From positions 1-33,335 of the forward strand of contig JAUCBJ010002696.1 in assembly GCA_032718475.1 (NCBI GenBank): DNA of 33,335 nucleotides, in the 5' to 3' direction. The first letter of the stretch is position 1. Each line of letters opens with the position of its first letter. The notes below the pieces were generated by a model. The model had not been told where the DNA came from and made no database searches. It saw nothing but the letters and a program-made list of their open reading frames with translations. The stretch comes from Nemertoderma westbladi. Its lineage: Eukaryota; Xenacoelomorpha; Nemertodermatida; Nemertodermatidae. Positions 1 to 10,793 of this stretch are shown one piece after another. The position numbers were made by a program, and so were the translations under genes.

Positions 1-683
1 GATCAGTTAGGCACTTGGCAGGATTTCCTCGACTTCTGGAGCCAGTAGGTGGAGTTATCATCACCCCATCATCATTATGATGATCTAAGGACATGCGTAG
101 AACATAGTCAACAACAATTATGAACAAGAATGGTGCAAGTGTGTCTCCCCGGAGGACGCCCCCTAACACTTCAAATGGTTCTGTGTCACCGTCAACAGTA
201 GACACAAATGTTGTCGAACCATCGTATACTGATCTGATTGCTGCAATAATTTCATCAGGAATCCCATATAATGAAAGTATGATGAACATACGTGAGCGAG
301 AGACCGACTCAAAGGCCTTGAGAAGTCAACAAGGATAACAGCCAGATGCCTGTCTTTCTTTTTTGATAACTCTTCAATTATCCTTCTAAGTGCCAAAATG
401 GGCTCCATGGTCCCACGACCTTTACGGAACCCATTCTGATTTCCACGGAGCAGTCTCTCAAGGGGATCCCTGATGCGATTTAATAGAATTATATTGTATA
501 GCATTGCAGCAATCGAGATCAATGAGATTCCCCGAAAAGAACCATAGAGTGTTGGTTGCCCTTCTTGGGAACTGGCACCAACTTTTTTTGTTTTCATTTC
601 TTGTGGGACTCATGTTGTACGGTACATGTCTACTATGATGCGATAGATGAGCTTTAAACACTCAGGTATTTTAAAGACCTCAG
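1..683 (-). pseudogene. LINE reverse transcriptase fragment (copy 1), frameshifted and cut by the window edge
   Basis: On the minus strand this encodes the N-terminal half of a non-LTR reverse transcriptase. It is nearly identical by eye to the open copy at 29702-31273, covering the stretch from the PEVFK/IPECLKL region through the QGD motif to just before the FADD box. The frame breaks near position 325, inside catalytic motif A, where one A is missing from the codons for the Lys-Ala-Phe part of the VDFSKAFD motif, so translation shifts after VDFS. Homology to the other copy stops abruptly at 683, where the foldback-like element begins. The 3' part lies outside the window. It is a dead copy. 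Confidence 0.85.
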
Positions 684-738
684 TACCTTTAGTCCCCGCG
701 GTCACTTAGTCGCATTATCGCGGGCACTAATGTCCCGC

Positions 739-823
739 GAGATGTTAGTGCCCGCGAGACGTTAGTGCCCGCGAGACATTAGTGCCCGCGAGAAATTAGT
801 CCCCGCGAGACATTAGTGCCCGC
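739..823. repeat. Left-arm array, five 17-bp units
   Basis: Five consecutive 17-bp units of the form GAGA(C/T)(A/G)TTAGTGCCCGC lie at 739-755, 756-772, 773-789, 790-806 and 807-823. They differ by only one or two bases each. They are inverted relative to the modules at 1434-1668. Confidence 0.9.
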
Positions 824-1433
824 GTCTAGCGACTTAGTTATTATATGTAATAAATACAACAGGCCAGAAAGATATTTCCCGCTTCTTTAGTTCCTGCCGA
901 TGATGCAAACGAGTCGTTACTTTCTTCAAACTTATAAGGTAATTTCCAGTCTTTAGTTCCCGCATCTCGTTATTTAACATTTTAATTTCAACTTGGGTCT
1001 TTTATGATTAAAAAATATATTAACCTCAGTTAGACATGGTATCAATTATATTATTTGGTTTTGCGGTAAAGTTTTCAAGGAATGAGGATTAAGCAACAGC
1101 GTTTGATTGTTTATAAGTAACTTACTTTTGATTGAGTATACTAATTTGTTGAACTTAACTGGAGACAGTGTGAATAAAAAAAACAAGGTGCAGTACTACA
1201 GTATAATCGTCGGAGGACGCACTAACCAATATATTTTAGTAATTAATTAATGCTCGACTGTCGACTGTCTGACATTTTGTCGACGAATTAAAAGTAAAGT
1301 AGCACTTTTAGTTAATTAAATTAGGGAATTAATTAAATTAGTGTATGTAAATGGACGACTTTGGTTGAATGGGTTATAAGTAAGAAGAAATACGGATTGC
1401 CTAATACTAACTTCAAATTCAGTGCGGGGTGCA

Positions 1434-1668
1434 GGGACTAATGACTCGCGGGGACTAACGTCTCACTTGCAGACAAGGTCCTCACGCACTAATGATTCGC
1501 GGGCACTAACGTCTCACTTGCAGACAAGGACCTCGGGAACTAATGACTCGCGGGCACTAACGTCTCACTTACAGACATGGTTCCCGGGCACTAATGACTC
1601 GCGGGCACTAAAGTCCTGAGACATTAGTGCCCGCGGGCACTAACGTCTCGCGGGCACTAACGTCCCCC
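1434..1668. repeat. Right-arm array, 51-bp units built from the inverted 17-bp word
   Basis: The word ATGACTCGCGGG (one variant ATGATTCGCGGG) recurs at 1441, 1492, 1543 and 1594, a 51-bp period that is exactly three 17-bp modules. Each unit contains GGCACTAACGTCTC, the inverse of the left-arm word, then CACTTGCAGACAAGG. The last part (1620-1668) returns to simple 17-bp modules in both orientations. Confidence 0.85.
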
Positions 1669-1677
1669 AATCCTCCC

Positions 1678-2549
1678 ATACTGTCAACCCCTACAGGCAA
1701 CAGACCAACTATCCCACTGACTTATACAAAATCAACCAATAATGACGAGAGCAATATATGAGATAGAGGTTACACATTTAACCTGATAACAACCATTACG
1801 ATCAGAGAAAACGCCTAATATTAACAAACATTTCCACTCCCTATCACTATTCTACTACTAACAGTTAAACAAAACACCCCCCCCCCCCCCCCCCATACAA
1901 CTAACTGTTAATAACCCCCACCCCTCAACACTATCACTATGTCTACTGCGTGGTAGAACCGCCGTGACTCATCCTCAGAGGATGTGGTGATTGGCAGGTT
2001 GACGCCTGTAGCATTATATATACTACATTACAATCATCGTTGCGCTCGATTTCAATTAAATTAAATTTTTTAGTGGAGTTTGGATGATACACAATACCTA
2101 ACGACTTGAATTTATATTTCAAAAATATGTTAATGAATGATTTCCACTAATAAATTCCTACTATGTAATTGTACATAGATTACAGAATAAAAAGTATGCT
2201 TTACTAACAAAAATAAGAATAACTTTAAATATTAACAAATTTAACTATTTTGTTATTTGGAATGTCCGTTTCGTTTTATCCATTTGGTACAGGAAAGATA
2301 AATCACAGATACCATCCCTGCACCGAACATGAGAAAACCACAGTTAGTTAGGGCCCATTCTGGCCCATACTGTTTGGATATCAATCCACTGACCAGTGGG
2401 CCTAGACTGGCCCCTAACGCCCACAAACAGTTGTACATTCCAGACATCTTCCCGTATGTATCGTGGTTGTCGGGGAAACCCGCGGTGACAGCTCCCTCCA
2501 ATAGGATTGCAAACTGCGGGACCATGGTCATACTCCAGAACACAGCCAT
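1678..2549. repeat. Segmental duplication, copy A
   Basis: This stretch is almost base-for-base the same as 3965-4958, in direct orientation. It includes a C18 run (1877-1894), about 570 bp of downstream flank and the last 98 codons of the SLC18B1-like gene. Relative to copy B it lacks one internal block of 121 bp (4337-4457 of copy B). The homology ends inside the coding region at 2549. Confidence 0.92.
2253..2549 (-). pseudogene. 3' fragment of SLC18B1-like transporter (duplicated pseudogene)
   Basis: On the minus strand this encodes the final 98 residues of the transporter at 4662-5987, starting at Met344 of that protein and ending at the same HSK stop. The visible protein difference is Thr for Ala in the GAVAAGF stretch. 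The first ten membrane segments are absent. Upstream of the break the open frame runs on into about 24 unrelated codons (to 2621), so any product would be a chimeric stub. The duplicated tail also lacks the 121-bp block that holds the parent's best poly(A) signal. It is almost certainly non-functional. Confidence 0.85.
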
Positions 2550-2621
2550 AAAGGGGGTCTCTTTATTGAGAGGCAGTATTATTATTGCCGCGGAACTGCC
2601 CCAACTCACCACCTCTCCCAC

Positions 2622-3964
2622 TCTCGCTCTCCGACGAAAATGAACATAAAATCAACATACACCAACCCACTACCCTACCCCACACCGCGACACCCACCCA
2701 CACCTACGATCTGAAAGATTGTACCCAATACAAAAAAAAAACAGGATAAGTTGAATCATACAACTAAAGCGGTAAGCTTGCAAGACGAATGCATGATTTA
2801 CTGAGAATATCAGTCATAATCTCACTTCATGGAATACTGTACATATTGTTCAAAACTTTTACTAAATTAATTGCAATGCTCACCTATCATTTCGCGAGTG
2901 TCAATACATACTCTTACATACTCATGCATGTTAAAAATTAAGGTATAATTGGTACTGTACAAATCTGACAAATACTGGGATTGTAATTCAACTAGCATGA
3001 TATAAACTAACGAACAAATTGGCAATTAATATGGCTGATATTTACTTCCTTTTCATGTATATTTTTCAGAAATATTTCATTAATTTACATATTTCCAGGC
3101 CCTTTCACCCCATTTTACCAAATTTTTTACTTTCAGGGATTTTAATTTCCATGCGGTATAGGGTTCCGCAACTTTTAGTGGCAACACTAGAGACATCTAA
3201 CCCAGGGTAGGGTATTCCTTAAATACCCCCTGTAGGTGTTGGGCTGGGCACCTATGGGTAAGATACAGCATAGCGCACTACCCAACTAACAAATTTCCAA
3301 CTAAATCTTCCACTTTTTTTTCTCTAAAACGCTCAAACTACCGTCCCAACTTCAGAAAAACAGAATAAAATTGGATAGTTAGTAATAAATACTATTACTA
3401 TTTAATAAAGGTTCTATACCTATAATGATAATGGACAATATCTCTCCTAAATACACAACAAAACAATCCATCTATAAACACTATTCCCCTACCAATTAAC
3501 AGATTACCAATACATCTCACTATACCACATCAAAAATCAATGTCACACCACCACTGCCTTTTCATTACATTTATAATGATATCAACAACCCAAAGATACC
3601 CCATTTGCTATCATCTTATTGATAAAGCGCGATTTTATACCTCTGTTATAAGATAGAATTATGGAGATAAATTTCTACCCCTGTTATATGGAATATTCAC
3701 CAAGAACAAACCAACAACATCTATGGGAAATTTTTTAAAACGATTAAACATGTCAACTGTTGATTTATGACTCCAGCTAATGGACTATATAATAAACAAA
3801 CACCAGTGACTCTCGAATTACAGACCTTCCAACCACCACGCAATGCTCCCATTCCTACACGATTAATGAAACACTCATAACCGACCTTAGGATTAGCCTC
3901 CCCTCCATTCCCCACACGGCGGGCAGCATTATTAGTCCTTCAGAATATAAGTCATCAATATCAA
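2622..3964. other. Spacer between the duplicated blocks; no gene seen
   Basis: About 1.3 kb of AT-rich DNA. The short ORFs here (for example 3019-3210 plus and 3721-3915 minus) have no recognisable family and no splice context. A small hairpin (GGGTATT, loop, AATACCC) lies near 3210-3230. I see no coding, RNA or transposon signature. Confidence 0.5.
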
Positions 3965-4958
3965 ATACTGTCAACCCCTACAGGCAACAGACCAACTATC
4001 CCACTGACTTATACAAAATCAACCAATAATGACGAGAGCAATATATGAGATAGAGGTTACACATTTAACCTGATAACAACCATTACGATCAGAGAAAACG
4101 CCTAATATTAACAAACATTTCCACTCCCTATCACTATTCTACTACTAACAGTTAAACAAAACACCCCCCCCCCCCCCCCCCCATACTACTAACTGTTAAT
4201 AACCCCCACCCCTCACCACTATCACTATGTCTACTGCGTGGTAGAACCGCCGTGACTCATCCTCAGAGGATGTGGTGATTGGCAGGTTGACGCCTGTAGC
4301 ATTATATATACTACATTACAATAATCGTTGCGCTCGTCCTCCGCAAAATATAGCCAAAGTATATACCATACAGGATACAGCACAAAGTTATTCTACCGTT
4401 CTGATCCAAATGATATATCTCCCATTATTCGAAACCAGAGAGATCGTGTTTATTAGGATTTCAATTAAATTAAATTTTTTAGTGGAGTTTGGATGATACA
4501 CAATACCTAACGACTTGAATTTATATTTCAAAAATATGTTAATGAATGATTTCCACTAATAAATTCCTACTATGTAATTGTACATAGATTACAGAATAAA
4601 AAGTATGCTTTACTAACAAAAATAAGAATAACTTTAAATATTAACAAATTTAACTATTTTGTTATTTGGAATGTCCGTTTCGTTTTATCCATTTGGTACA
4701 GGAAAGATAAATCACAGATACCATCCCTGCACCGAACATGAGAAAACCACAGTTAGTTAGGGCCCATTCTGGCCCATACTGTTTGGATATCAATCCACTG
4801 ACCAGTGGGCCCAGACTGGCCCCTAACGCCCACAAACAGTTGTACATTCCAGACATCTTCCCGTATGTATCGTGGTTGTCGGGGAAACCCGCGGCAACAG
4901 CTCCCTCCAATAGGATTGCAAACTGCGGGACCATGGTCATACTCCAGAACACAGCCAT
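3965..4958. repeat. Segmental duplication, copy B (parent copy, overlaps the transporter 3' end)
   Basis: This is the direct-repeat partner of 1678-2549, with a C19 run at 4164-4182. It carries 121 bp (4337-4457) missing from copy A, including TTTATT at 4449-4454. On the minus strand that reads AATAAA, about 210 nt beyond the transporter stop codon, and is a plausible poly(A) signal. Confidence 0.92.
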
Positions 4959-5987
4959 GATGAGTGCTGAGCCGATAGACAGTACGATATGGTGTTCTAA
5001 CAAGAGGAAAGGAGCTGGCCCTATGGACATGTCCATCATGCCGGTACCGAATAGGCCGACTACAATTAGAATGTGTTTGTGTCCACGATCGGAGAGGAAT
5101 CCCCATATAGGAGCGCTTAATGCGAAGGCAACCGCGCTCCCTGTTAGTATACCACCGATTGCTATGGGGGCGAGTCCATAATTCATCGTAAAATACGGCT
5201 CGGCTAAGGGCAGAAGGTAATCGGAAGCAACGCTAATGCATAAAATAATCGAGAGGCCCCATAAAATGTGAATCTCCTTAAACAATCTCCATATAGAGCC
5301 GCCGGTTTCGACTATTTGTGTTTCTGGGTTTTGAAGTATACAAACTTGTATTATAAACAGGAATAACATTAGAGAACCGACTAGGTAGAATGGTAGTTGA
5401 AAGCCGCCTAATTCGTAAAGTCCAGCTCCCATTAGCGGCGCGAGAATCCCGGAAATACCGGATGTTAATTCCCAGAAACTGACGACTGTGGACAATCGAT
5501 CTGGGAAGTCACTCGCGATGATTGTGAAAGAGGCGGTGTGATAGGCGCTCGAGCCTAGACCTTCTAGTGTCCGCAGCACCATACATGACCAGAAGAAAGC
5601 AGTACCGTCGTGTATAAAGTGTAGGAAACCATACGAGATGGTGGAAACCGCGGCTAATATAACCCCGACTAGGTAGAGCGTTCGCACGCCCGTGTAAGCC
5701 AGTAGTACGCCGAATATAGGGCTCGTAATAAACTTTGTGATTTGGTATATCGCGAAAATTAATCCCACTTGGAACAGGTTGACACCCCGTTTGGCGGCTT
5801 CACCAGGGAAGAATGGAACCATAAGTACGTAACACGCTCCCGCAAAGAAGCTCAGTGTTAATAGACAAACGAGGTTGATGATTTGGTGTCGTGTGTATTT
5901 AATCTTTTCTGCCTTGTCAGGGATTATTTTATCTTTTTCGGAGTTTGGGGGAATTTCTTCCATTTTCGTATAACCAGGTAAAGACAT
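4662..5987 (-). CDS. SLC18B1-like: SLC18B1-like major facilitator transporter, intronless, 441 aa
   Basis: This is a predicted 12-helix secondary transporter of the SLC18B1 / vesicular amine transporter branch. The human relative has been described as a vesicular polyamine antiporter; the substrate here is inferred. Seen in the sequence: a charged N-tail (1-30), TM1 with the family-typical SFFAGACYVLMVPFFPGEA run (46-64), a weak motif A after TM2 (93-102), a central loop at 218-240, and a clear second-half motif A, GFLSDRGHKH (296-305), before TM8. The C-tail is short and basic. Its 441 residues fit the family's usual length, so the Met at 5985-5987 is a good start. It is one uninterrupted exon although vertebrate SLC18B1 is split into many exons, so it may be a retrocopy or a lineage that lost introns. 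A TTTATAAA box lies about 55 bp upstream. Confidence 0.9.
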   Translation of the reverse strand: MSLPGYTKMEEIPPNSEKDKIIPDKAEKIKYTRHQIINLVCLLTLSFFAGACYVLMVPFFPGEAAKRGVNLFQVGLIFAIYQITKFITSPIFGVLLAYTGVRTLYLVGVILAAVSTISYGFLHFIHDGTAFFWSCMVLRTLEGLGSSAYHTASFTIIASDFPDRLSTVVSFWELTSGISGILAPLMGAGLYELGGFQLPFYLVGSLMLFLFIIQVCILQNPETQIVETGGSIWRLFKEIHILWGLSIILCISVASDYLLPLAEPYFTMNYGLAPIAIGGILTGSAVAFALSAPIWGFLSDRGHKHILIVVGLFGTGMMDMSIGPAPFLLLEHHIVLSIGSALIMAVFWSMTMVPQFAILLEGAVAAGFPDNHDTYGKMSGMYNCLWALGASLGPLVSGLISKQYGPEWALTNCGFLMFGAGMVSVIYLSCTKWIKRNGHSK

Positions 5988-8200
5988 TGTTAAATAGGAT
6001 TTTAATTAGTTTTTGCTTTACAATTTATGATTGTAATTCATTTATAAACACGGAAATAACACATTCCCATTATATTGTATTGAATATACTGTCTAAAAGG
6101 ACAATAATGACTCCCTATATGAAATATGCTGCAGCCCCTAACTTGTTAATTATTTTATTTTATACATTAAAAACGTTTTCAACTCATTGTTAATAAATAA
6201 ATTAATTATGATTGTTAATAAATGTTGTTTGTTTAGTATATTAATATTTAATACAACAAAGTTAATTAAACTAATTATGATTTCATATTTGTATGTAATT
6301 ATAGAAATATTAATTAAATTTAATTTTAAACCGAAATTAATTATTCCAGCCCAAATGTACTATTATTTATAACAAATTTATATCCATAATAAAATTATTA
6401 GTGGTATTTAATCCTCTCTCTTGGGGGTGTTTTTATAATTTACAAATATTTTAGACTGCACATTATTAACCTTAAACAACAAAAATGATGCATCATGGTA
6501 TATAGACTTATTGTACTTATGTGCGTATTATACAATTCTTGTCTATTTATTGGTTTTTATGACTCGCTATTACGATTCAGTTGGAATAAGCATATTAGTC
6601 AATTATTGGGAATTTTGCCAGATGTTACTATAGGATATATTGATTATGTTTGGATGCCAAAAGATATAACAACGATAAGGGCACCCTTATATAACAGTTG
6701 GCCTTCTGTATATAAATTAATCTCTTGGAGTTCTAATCAATGACCATATACAGTATGTTATGTTCCATGAAGTACGAAATACTAAGGGGCGAGCCATGTT
6801 TGTTTGTAGCCTATACTATGTAGGCTGCTTTAGTTTTATAATAATATTAAAATATATTCATTTTCAATTTTCAAAGATTACGATATTCTAGTATGAATAT
6901 AACTTGAGGGGGGGGGGGGGGGGGGGGGGCTTCCTTCAAGATATGATAAAACCTCGTATATTGTTTTTGTTAGAATAATATGTCAGTATAACCTGCCCCT
7001 TTCCATTAATTGCTAAATAACATTGTTAATACGCCGGTTCGTAAAGCATAATTAATTCGTCAAGCAAGATGTAGGCCTAATGTAATATCGAATATGTCGA
7101 TTAGGCGCATGGGTGGATATGAATTCCATCTCGGCGATTTCATTTTTCCGTCTCAATTGTAAATTATCAATTAAAGGACAATGTGTAAGGGTACGTTACT
7201 CTAACCAAAACAATAAAATATGGTAATCAATAGGACACATCCGACCCAAAAACATTTCTTGGTTGCGCGGAAAAATTTGATTGTCGGACTGGCATCATTG
7301 GCTTACAACAGGGGCGACATTTTTAAAAAAAATGTATCAACTTTGAGGCATTTAGGCCTATGTAAATTAGTTCATATTTAAGGATCTGTAATACCACCTG
7401 GGTTGAAGTTCTCGGTCCATGACTTTGGTAAAATGTACATAGATATGTAGTGTAGGTCTTCTATGAAAATTTCTGCACAAAGGTATTGTTTTTAAAAAAT
7501 TTATGGGGGTTTTATTATGTTCGGGCTATATTTTTGGAATCAAATATTTTATGATAGACAAAGTGTAGCAGTTACAAAATCGGTTCCAGAAGATCCAAAT
7601 GGCCATGTTTTACAAAACCATTACTCATGATTGTAACCATAAAGCTGCTGTATGGTGGCCCATGAGTATCACAGAAAAATTTATGAAAAAATAGTAAAAT
7701 TTCCTTAGAAAAAAATTTCTTCAAAATTTTTTTTCCTAAAATAAAAATTTCCTACAAAAAATTAACTGAGAAAAAAATTTCCTTGTAAAAAATTTCACTA
7801 GAAAAAAATTAATGAGAAAATAAATTGGCCACTCTCATGGGCCACTGCTGACTGGCCACTGCACTGTAGGCGTAGGCCAAAACGTTTTATTTTGAGACAG
7901 TCTATGTAGCATAGGCTACTTTCTCATTTAGGTGGTGTCAGAGTGCAGGCAGAGTGACTATTACTGCTAATGAGGTATGTTAAAAAATTTCAGTTTAATA
8001 GACAGTGCATGCATCTCAATGAACTTTCACTGAATCTCACATCAAACATATTACGTCAAAAATCTCTAGAACCTCCGGAATATTCTACAAACTGCGTCAC
8101 ATATTTCCCCTTCGTATACTTCGCCAACTATATTTTTCACTTGTACACACCTATTTATTATATATAAATTTATGTTGGGCACAGATTTTGCAAAGTCGGC
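5988..8200. other. AT-rich intergenic DNA with a G22 run; no gene seen
   Basis: The AT-rich sequence upstream of the transporter includes an uninterrupted G22 tract at 6908-6929. The small ORFs at 5945-6372, 6495-6743 and 7970-8167 look like chance frames: biased composition, no domains and no splice context. The block at 7670-7830 is a degenerate A/T-rich repetition of AAAAATTTCC-like words and is listed separately. Confidence 0.5.
7655..7845. repeat. Short inverted repeat flanking an A/T-rich degenerate repeat
   Basis: GTGGCCCATGAG (7655-7666) is inverted as CTCATGGGCCAC (7834-7845). The DNA between them consists of degenerate AAAAATTTCC(T/C)-type words. It could be a small MITE-like relic; with a 12-bp arm this is tentative. 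Confidence 0.35.
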
Positions 8201-8209
8201 AATGACGTC

Positions 8210-8272
8210 CAGGTGGGATCAACTGGTGACCTCTGGCTTGGAAGCCTGACGCTCTATCCATTCAGCTAGCCA
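8210..8272 (-). mobile_element. tRNA-derived SINE-like sequence (Gly-type anticodon loop)
   Basis: Read on the minus strand, this gives TAGCTGAATGGATAGAGC (A-box region), an anticodon-loop-like CTTCCAA flanked by GGC/GCC arms (anticodon TCC), and GGTCACCAGTTGATCCC as an expanded, degraded B-box region. The resemblance to a tRNA is clear, but the T-arm is disrupted, so it is a tRNA pseudogene or SINE head rather than a functional tRNA. Confidence 0.5.
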
Positions 8273-8293
8273 TTCATACCATAGTTATAATAA

Positions 8294-8690
8294 TATGAAA
8301 CCTACAACCCATACACGTATAAAAATAAACAAACTCCTCTGCTGTATTACTTCGTCATACTGCCAAGCTTCTTCTAAACCTATCTATAAGTCTCTCGGCA
8401 TTCTACCTATTGACCTCCTCTATAAGCACCGAGTAGGATCCCCCATCTACGATGTAAACGCTAACCTATTTAAACTTGATTCTACTTTAGGCTCATTATT
8501 TACTAAACTTGCCTCTGTAGCCACAGATACCCAACTCGCCTTGTTACTACCGATATGGTTTCTCTATTCAGAAGGTCCACCTAACTAACTCCGAAGCTTC
8601 CATGAATTATCAAGGCCCTTCAATATGGAACGCATTACCACCTAAACTAAAACACTCAAAATCAAACAATTATTTTAGTCAGAGAATAAA
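8294..8690 (+). pseudogene. LINE reverse transcriptase C-terminal relic (L2/CR1-like)
   Basis: The first frame reads KPIYKSLGILPIDLLYKHR. After frame disruptions near 8570-8600 a second frame reads NYQGPSIWNALPPKLKHS, followed by NYFSQRI. This pair is the usual C-terminal signature of L2/CR1-type non-LTR polymerases (compare GPTLWNQLP in the relic at 22590-23825). It is broken by stops and frameshifts, with no polymerase core upstream, so it is a severely 5'-truncated dead copy. Confidence 0.65.
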
Positions 8691-10276
8691 TGAGACTGGT
8701 AATATCCCTGGAGTTAGATAGACACTTATCATCCAGTTTTTATATACCTCACCACGTATCATTTATTACAGTCGCTGCCATCCATTGCCTCTCAGAGTCT
8801 TCTATCCCAGAATGCTACTGTTACATTATTCAGCTGACCATCTTCTTTCTCTTTCTATATATTATTATATTATTTTATATTATAATACAATTGTGAACGG
8901 GCTATCTATGTATGTCGTAGCTCTATCTCCGCCTAAACGCTCCGGTGGATCGTTACAAAATTTTGTGGTTTATATGTGTACTGACCACGGAATAGGAAAG
9001 TTACGCGTTAATTAATTAATTAATTCTCGAGATAATTAAGAATATGTAAGATCTTAACATGTTGAGCTCAACATATCCATTGCTCACGAACACACTTCAG
9101 CCAATTATAAGACGTCGGTGTGCGCTATTATTAAAGGTCAAGAAGGCTATATGAGTAATGAACTTGATTTCTTTTCATTATTATCATTAAAATCAAACAT
9201 TAACTGGGTTAGGTGGCTATTACAGCCTCTTCTGAAAGTTCTTCCCATTGCATTCTATGGGAAGATCTACAAGGTTACTCAATCTGCTATGTTAGGTGGT
9301 GTGCAAGCTGAATGACTGTTAGTTACACAGTCTGTTGGCTACTGTTGATTACAATGTACTCTCATCTAATAGTAATTGTTTTATTTATAAATCTTTGGGC
9401 CAACATTAATACTGTGGAGGCTGTATGCTTATTAGGCTGAGTTTTGTCGTTAGGTTATTATATTTTTTGATTCAACTTGTTAGATTGACCATAATTATAT
9501 TAATATTTGACTTCAGTAATTGAGCTATTCTATAGGAGTAATTTATATGATTTCTAAATATTTGCAAAAACGCATAGTAACTCTCGCTAAACCTATGATT
9601 ACTAGTGTAGTATGTCATACTCACTCAAGTTAGGCCTAAGCCAACTGCAGTGGTTAAGTCAGTAATTCTCGAATGGAGTGGATACGGCACCGACGCTGAG
9701 CTTTCACCTTAGTGTTTGGCAGCTTAGTGTATAAATTTCGCACCAAGTGCTTTTCTTCTTGAAGGGGACACTAAAATTATACAGTACTTGGAAAATTTCG
9801 AAACTTTTGCCAGAATGACCAACATAAAGAAACAGTAGGCCGGCCTACAGTAATATCGTAAAATTTGGGCAATAATGTGAAACGTTAGGCATTCTATCTT
9901 TTTGCGAGTCAAAATCTGGAAAACGTTTGTCTATGAAAACTTTCATGTTTTATTTAAGGAATTTAAGTACTTGGAAATTTACAAAATTCTGGTAGGGTTA
10001 CTACCACTTTAGTCCTAAGAATTCTAAAATTGTCCAAGTTTGAGTAAAAAAATTCCATAGTCCTCGCATTTATTTTTTTTTGTATAATACGCATTACATT
10101 TATGGGGCCATTCGATTTCATTCTTTATTATTATTATTGACGTCATTATCTGAACTATGTCCTCCACGATTTCTTTTAAAACTTTCTCTGGGAAAATAAT
10201 TGTATCAAATTTACTACTTTTTACTGGATTCTGTAAGTCTGGGTCAATATTTTGTAGAGTAATAGCTAGTTTAGAC
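8691..10276. other. Intergenic DNA; no gene seen
   Basis: The beginning (to about 9000) may be the 3' untranslated tail of the LINE relic just upstream. There is a TTAA-rich stretch at 9006-9030. None of the small ORFs has a recognisable domain. A TTTATT (AATAAA on the minus strand) near 10124, about 520 nt past the GPCR stop, is a possible poly(A) signal for that gene. Confidence 0.4.
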
Positions 10277-10311
10277 CCTAACGATAGATAATATAGTTAT
10301 CTATCGTTAGG
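10277..10311. repeat. Perfect 15-bp hairpin
   Basis: CCTAACGATAGATAA and its exact inverse TTATCTATCGTTAGG are separated by the 5-nt loop TATAG. It lies about 340 nt beyond the GPCR stop codon on the minus strand, so it could fall in that gene's 3' UTR. Confidence 0.85.
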
Positions 10312-10647
10312 TTGCTACTGTGTAAGTTGCCTTTAGTGAAATTCCGCCTCACTCAAAGACCAGTTTTGAAATACATTGGCAATAATTGAAATAATGTTCA
10401 GCGGTAGGCCTACTTGAGTGATGAATGTATCAAATTATTTGTCCTTAACAACATTGAATAAACGATAATGCCATACAGTAGGATTACACTATATCTATAA
10501 TTATACAAGTTTACTTATATTACAGTTCTCAGAATTTTTTTTCTATCTTTTAAGTAGTTGAAGTAATATACATATGGAGGTTATCCTCTACTATAGCTAA
10601 ACTGTAGCACAAAATAGTGATCATTGTACAAAGTGATCATTGTTTTT

Positions 10648-10793
10648 CTAGTTCATTTGAGATATACTCTGTCGTTGGGACTGATCAAATTCGAATGTCG
10701 AGTTGTCTTTCCTCAACATTTCCTTGTATTTCTTGGGGCAAAGAAGTCGCAGAAAGGCTCGCCGATAACCGCGGTTGAAAAACACATAAATAA
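10648..10793 (-). CDS. GPCR exon 6: end of TM7, helix 8, C-tail, stop
   Basis: The acceptor is a TATTTTGCAG just above 10793. The first two bases complete the Val codon of NPVIY begun in the preceding exon. The exon then reads IYVFFNRGYRRAFLRLLC, the NPxxY end of TM7 and amphipathic helix 8, with a Cys that could be palmitoylated. After PKKYKEMLRK comes a short tail rich in Gln and Ser. The stop is TAG at 10650-10648. The tail is short for a D1-like receptor. Confidence 0.9.

Larger units (their letters stand above)
684..1668. mobile_element. Foldback-like non-autonomous DNA element with tandem-repeat inverted arms
   Basis: The left arm contains repeated GAGACGTTAGTGCCCGC modules. The right arm contains the same words in inverse orientation (GCGGGCACTAACGTCTC). 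Between them is about 600 bp of AT-rich DNA with no convincing ORF. This is the architecture of foldback elements, whose long inverted repeats are themselves built of short tandem repeats. No transposase is visible. The short ORF in the right arm is a by-product of a 51-bp (17-codon) period. The exact termini and target duplication are uncertain because the element abuts a LINE fragment on the left and a segmental duplication on the right. Confidence 0.6.

Noticed and set aside
1422-1619. 65-codon repetitive ORF
   Set aside because: It is a by-product of the 51-bp period in the foldback arm.
4738-5181. Plus-strand ORFs across the transporter
   Set aside because: These are antisense shadows of the SLC18B1-like coding sequence; the minus frame has clear membrane segments and family motifs.
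9655-9725. tRNA-like stretch (AGTGGTTAAG followed by TTCTCGAATGGAG)
   Set aside because: The box matches are poor and the spacing and arms do not support a tRNA or SINE head.
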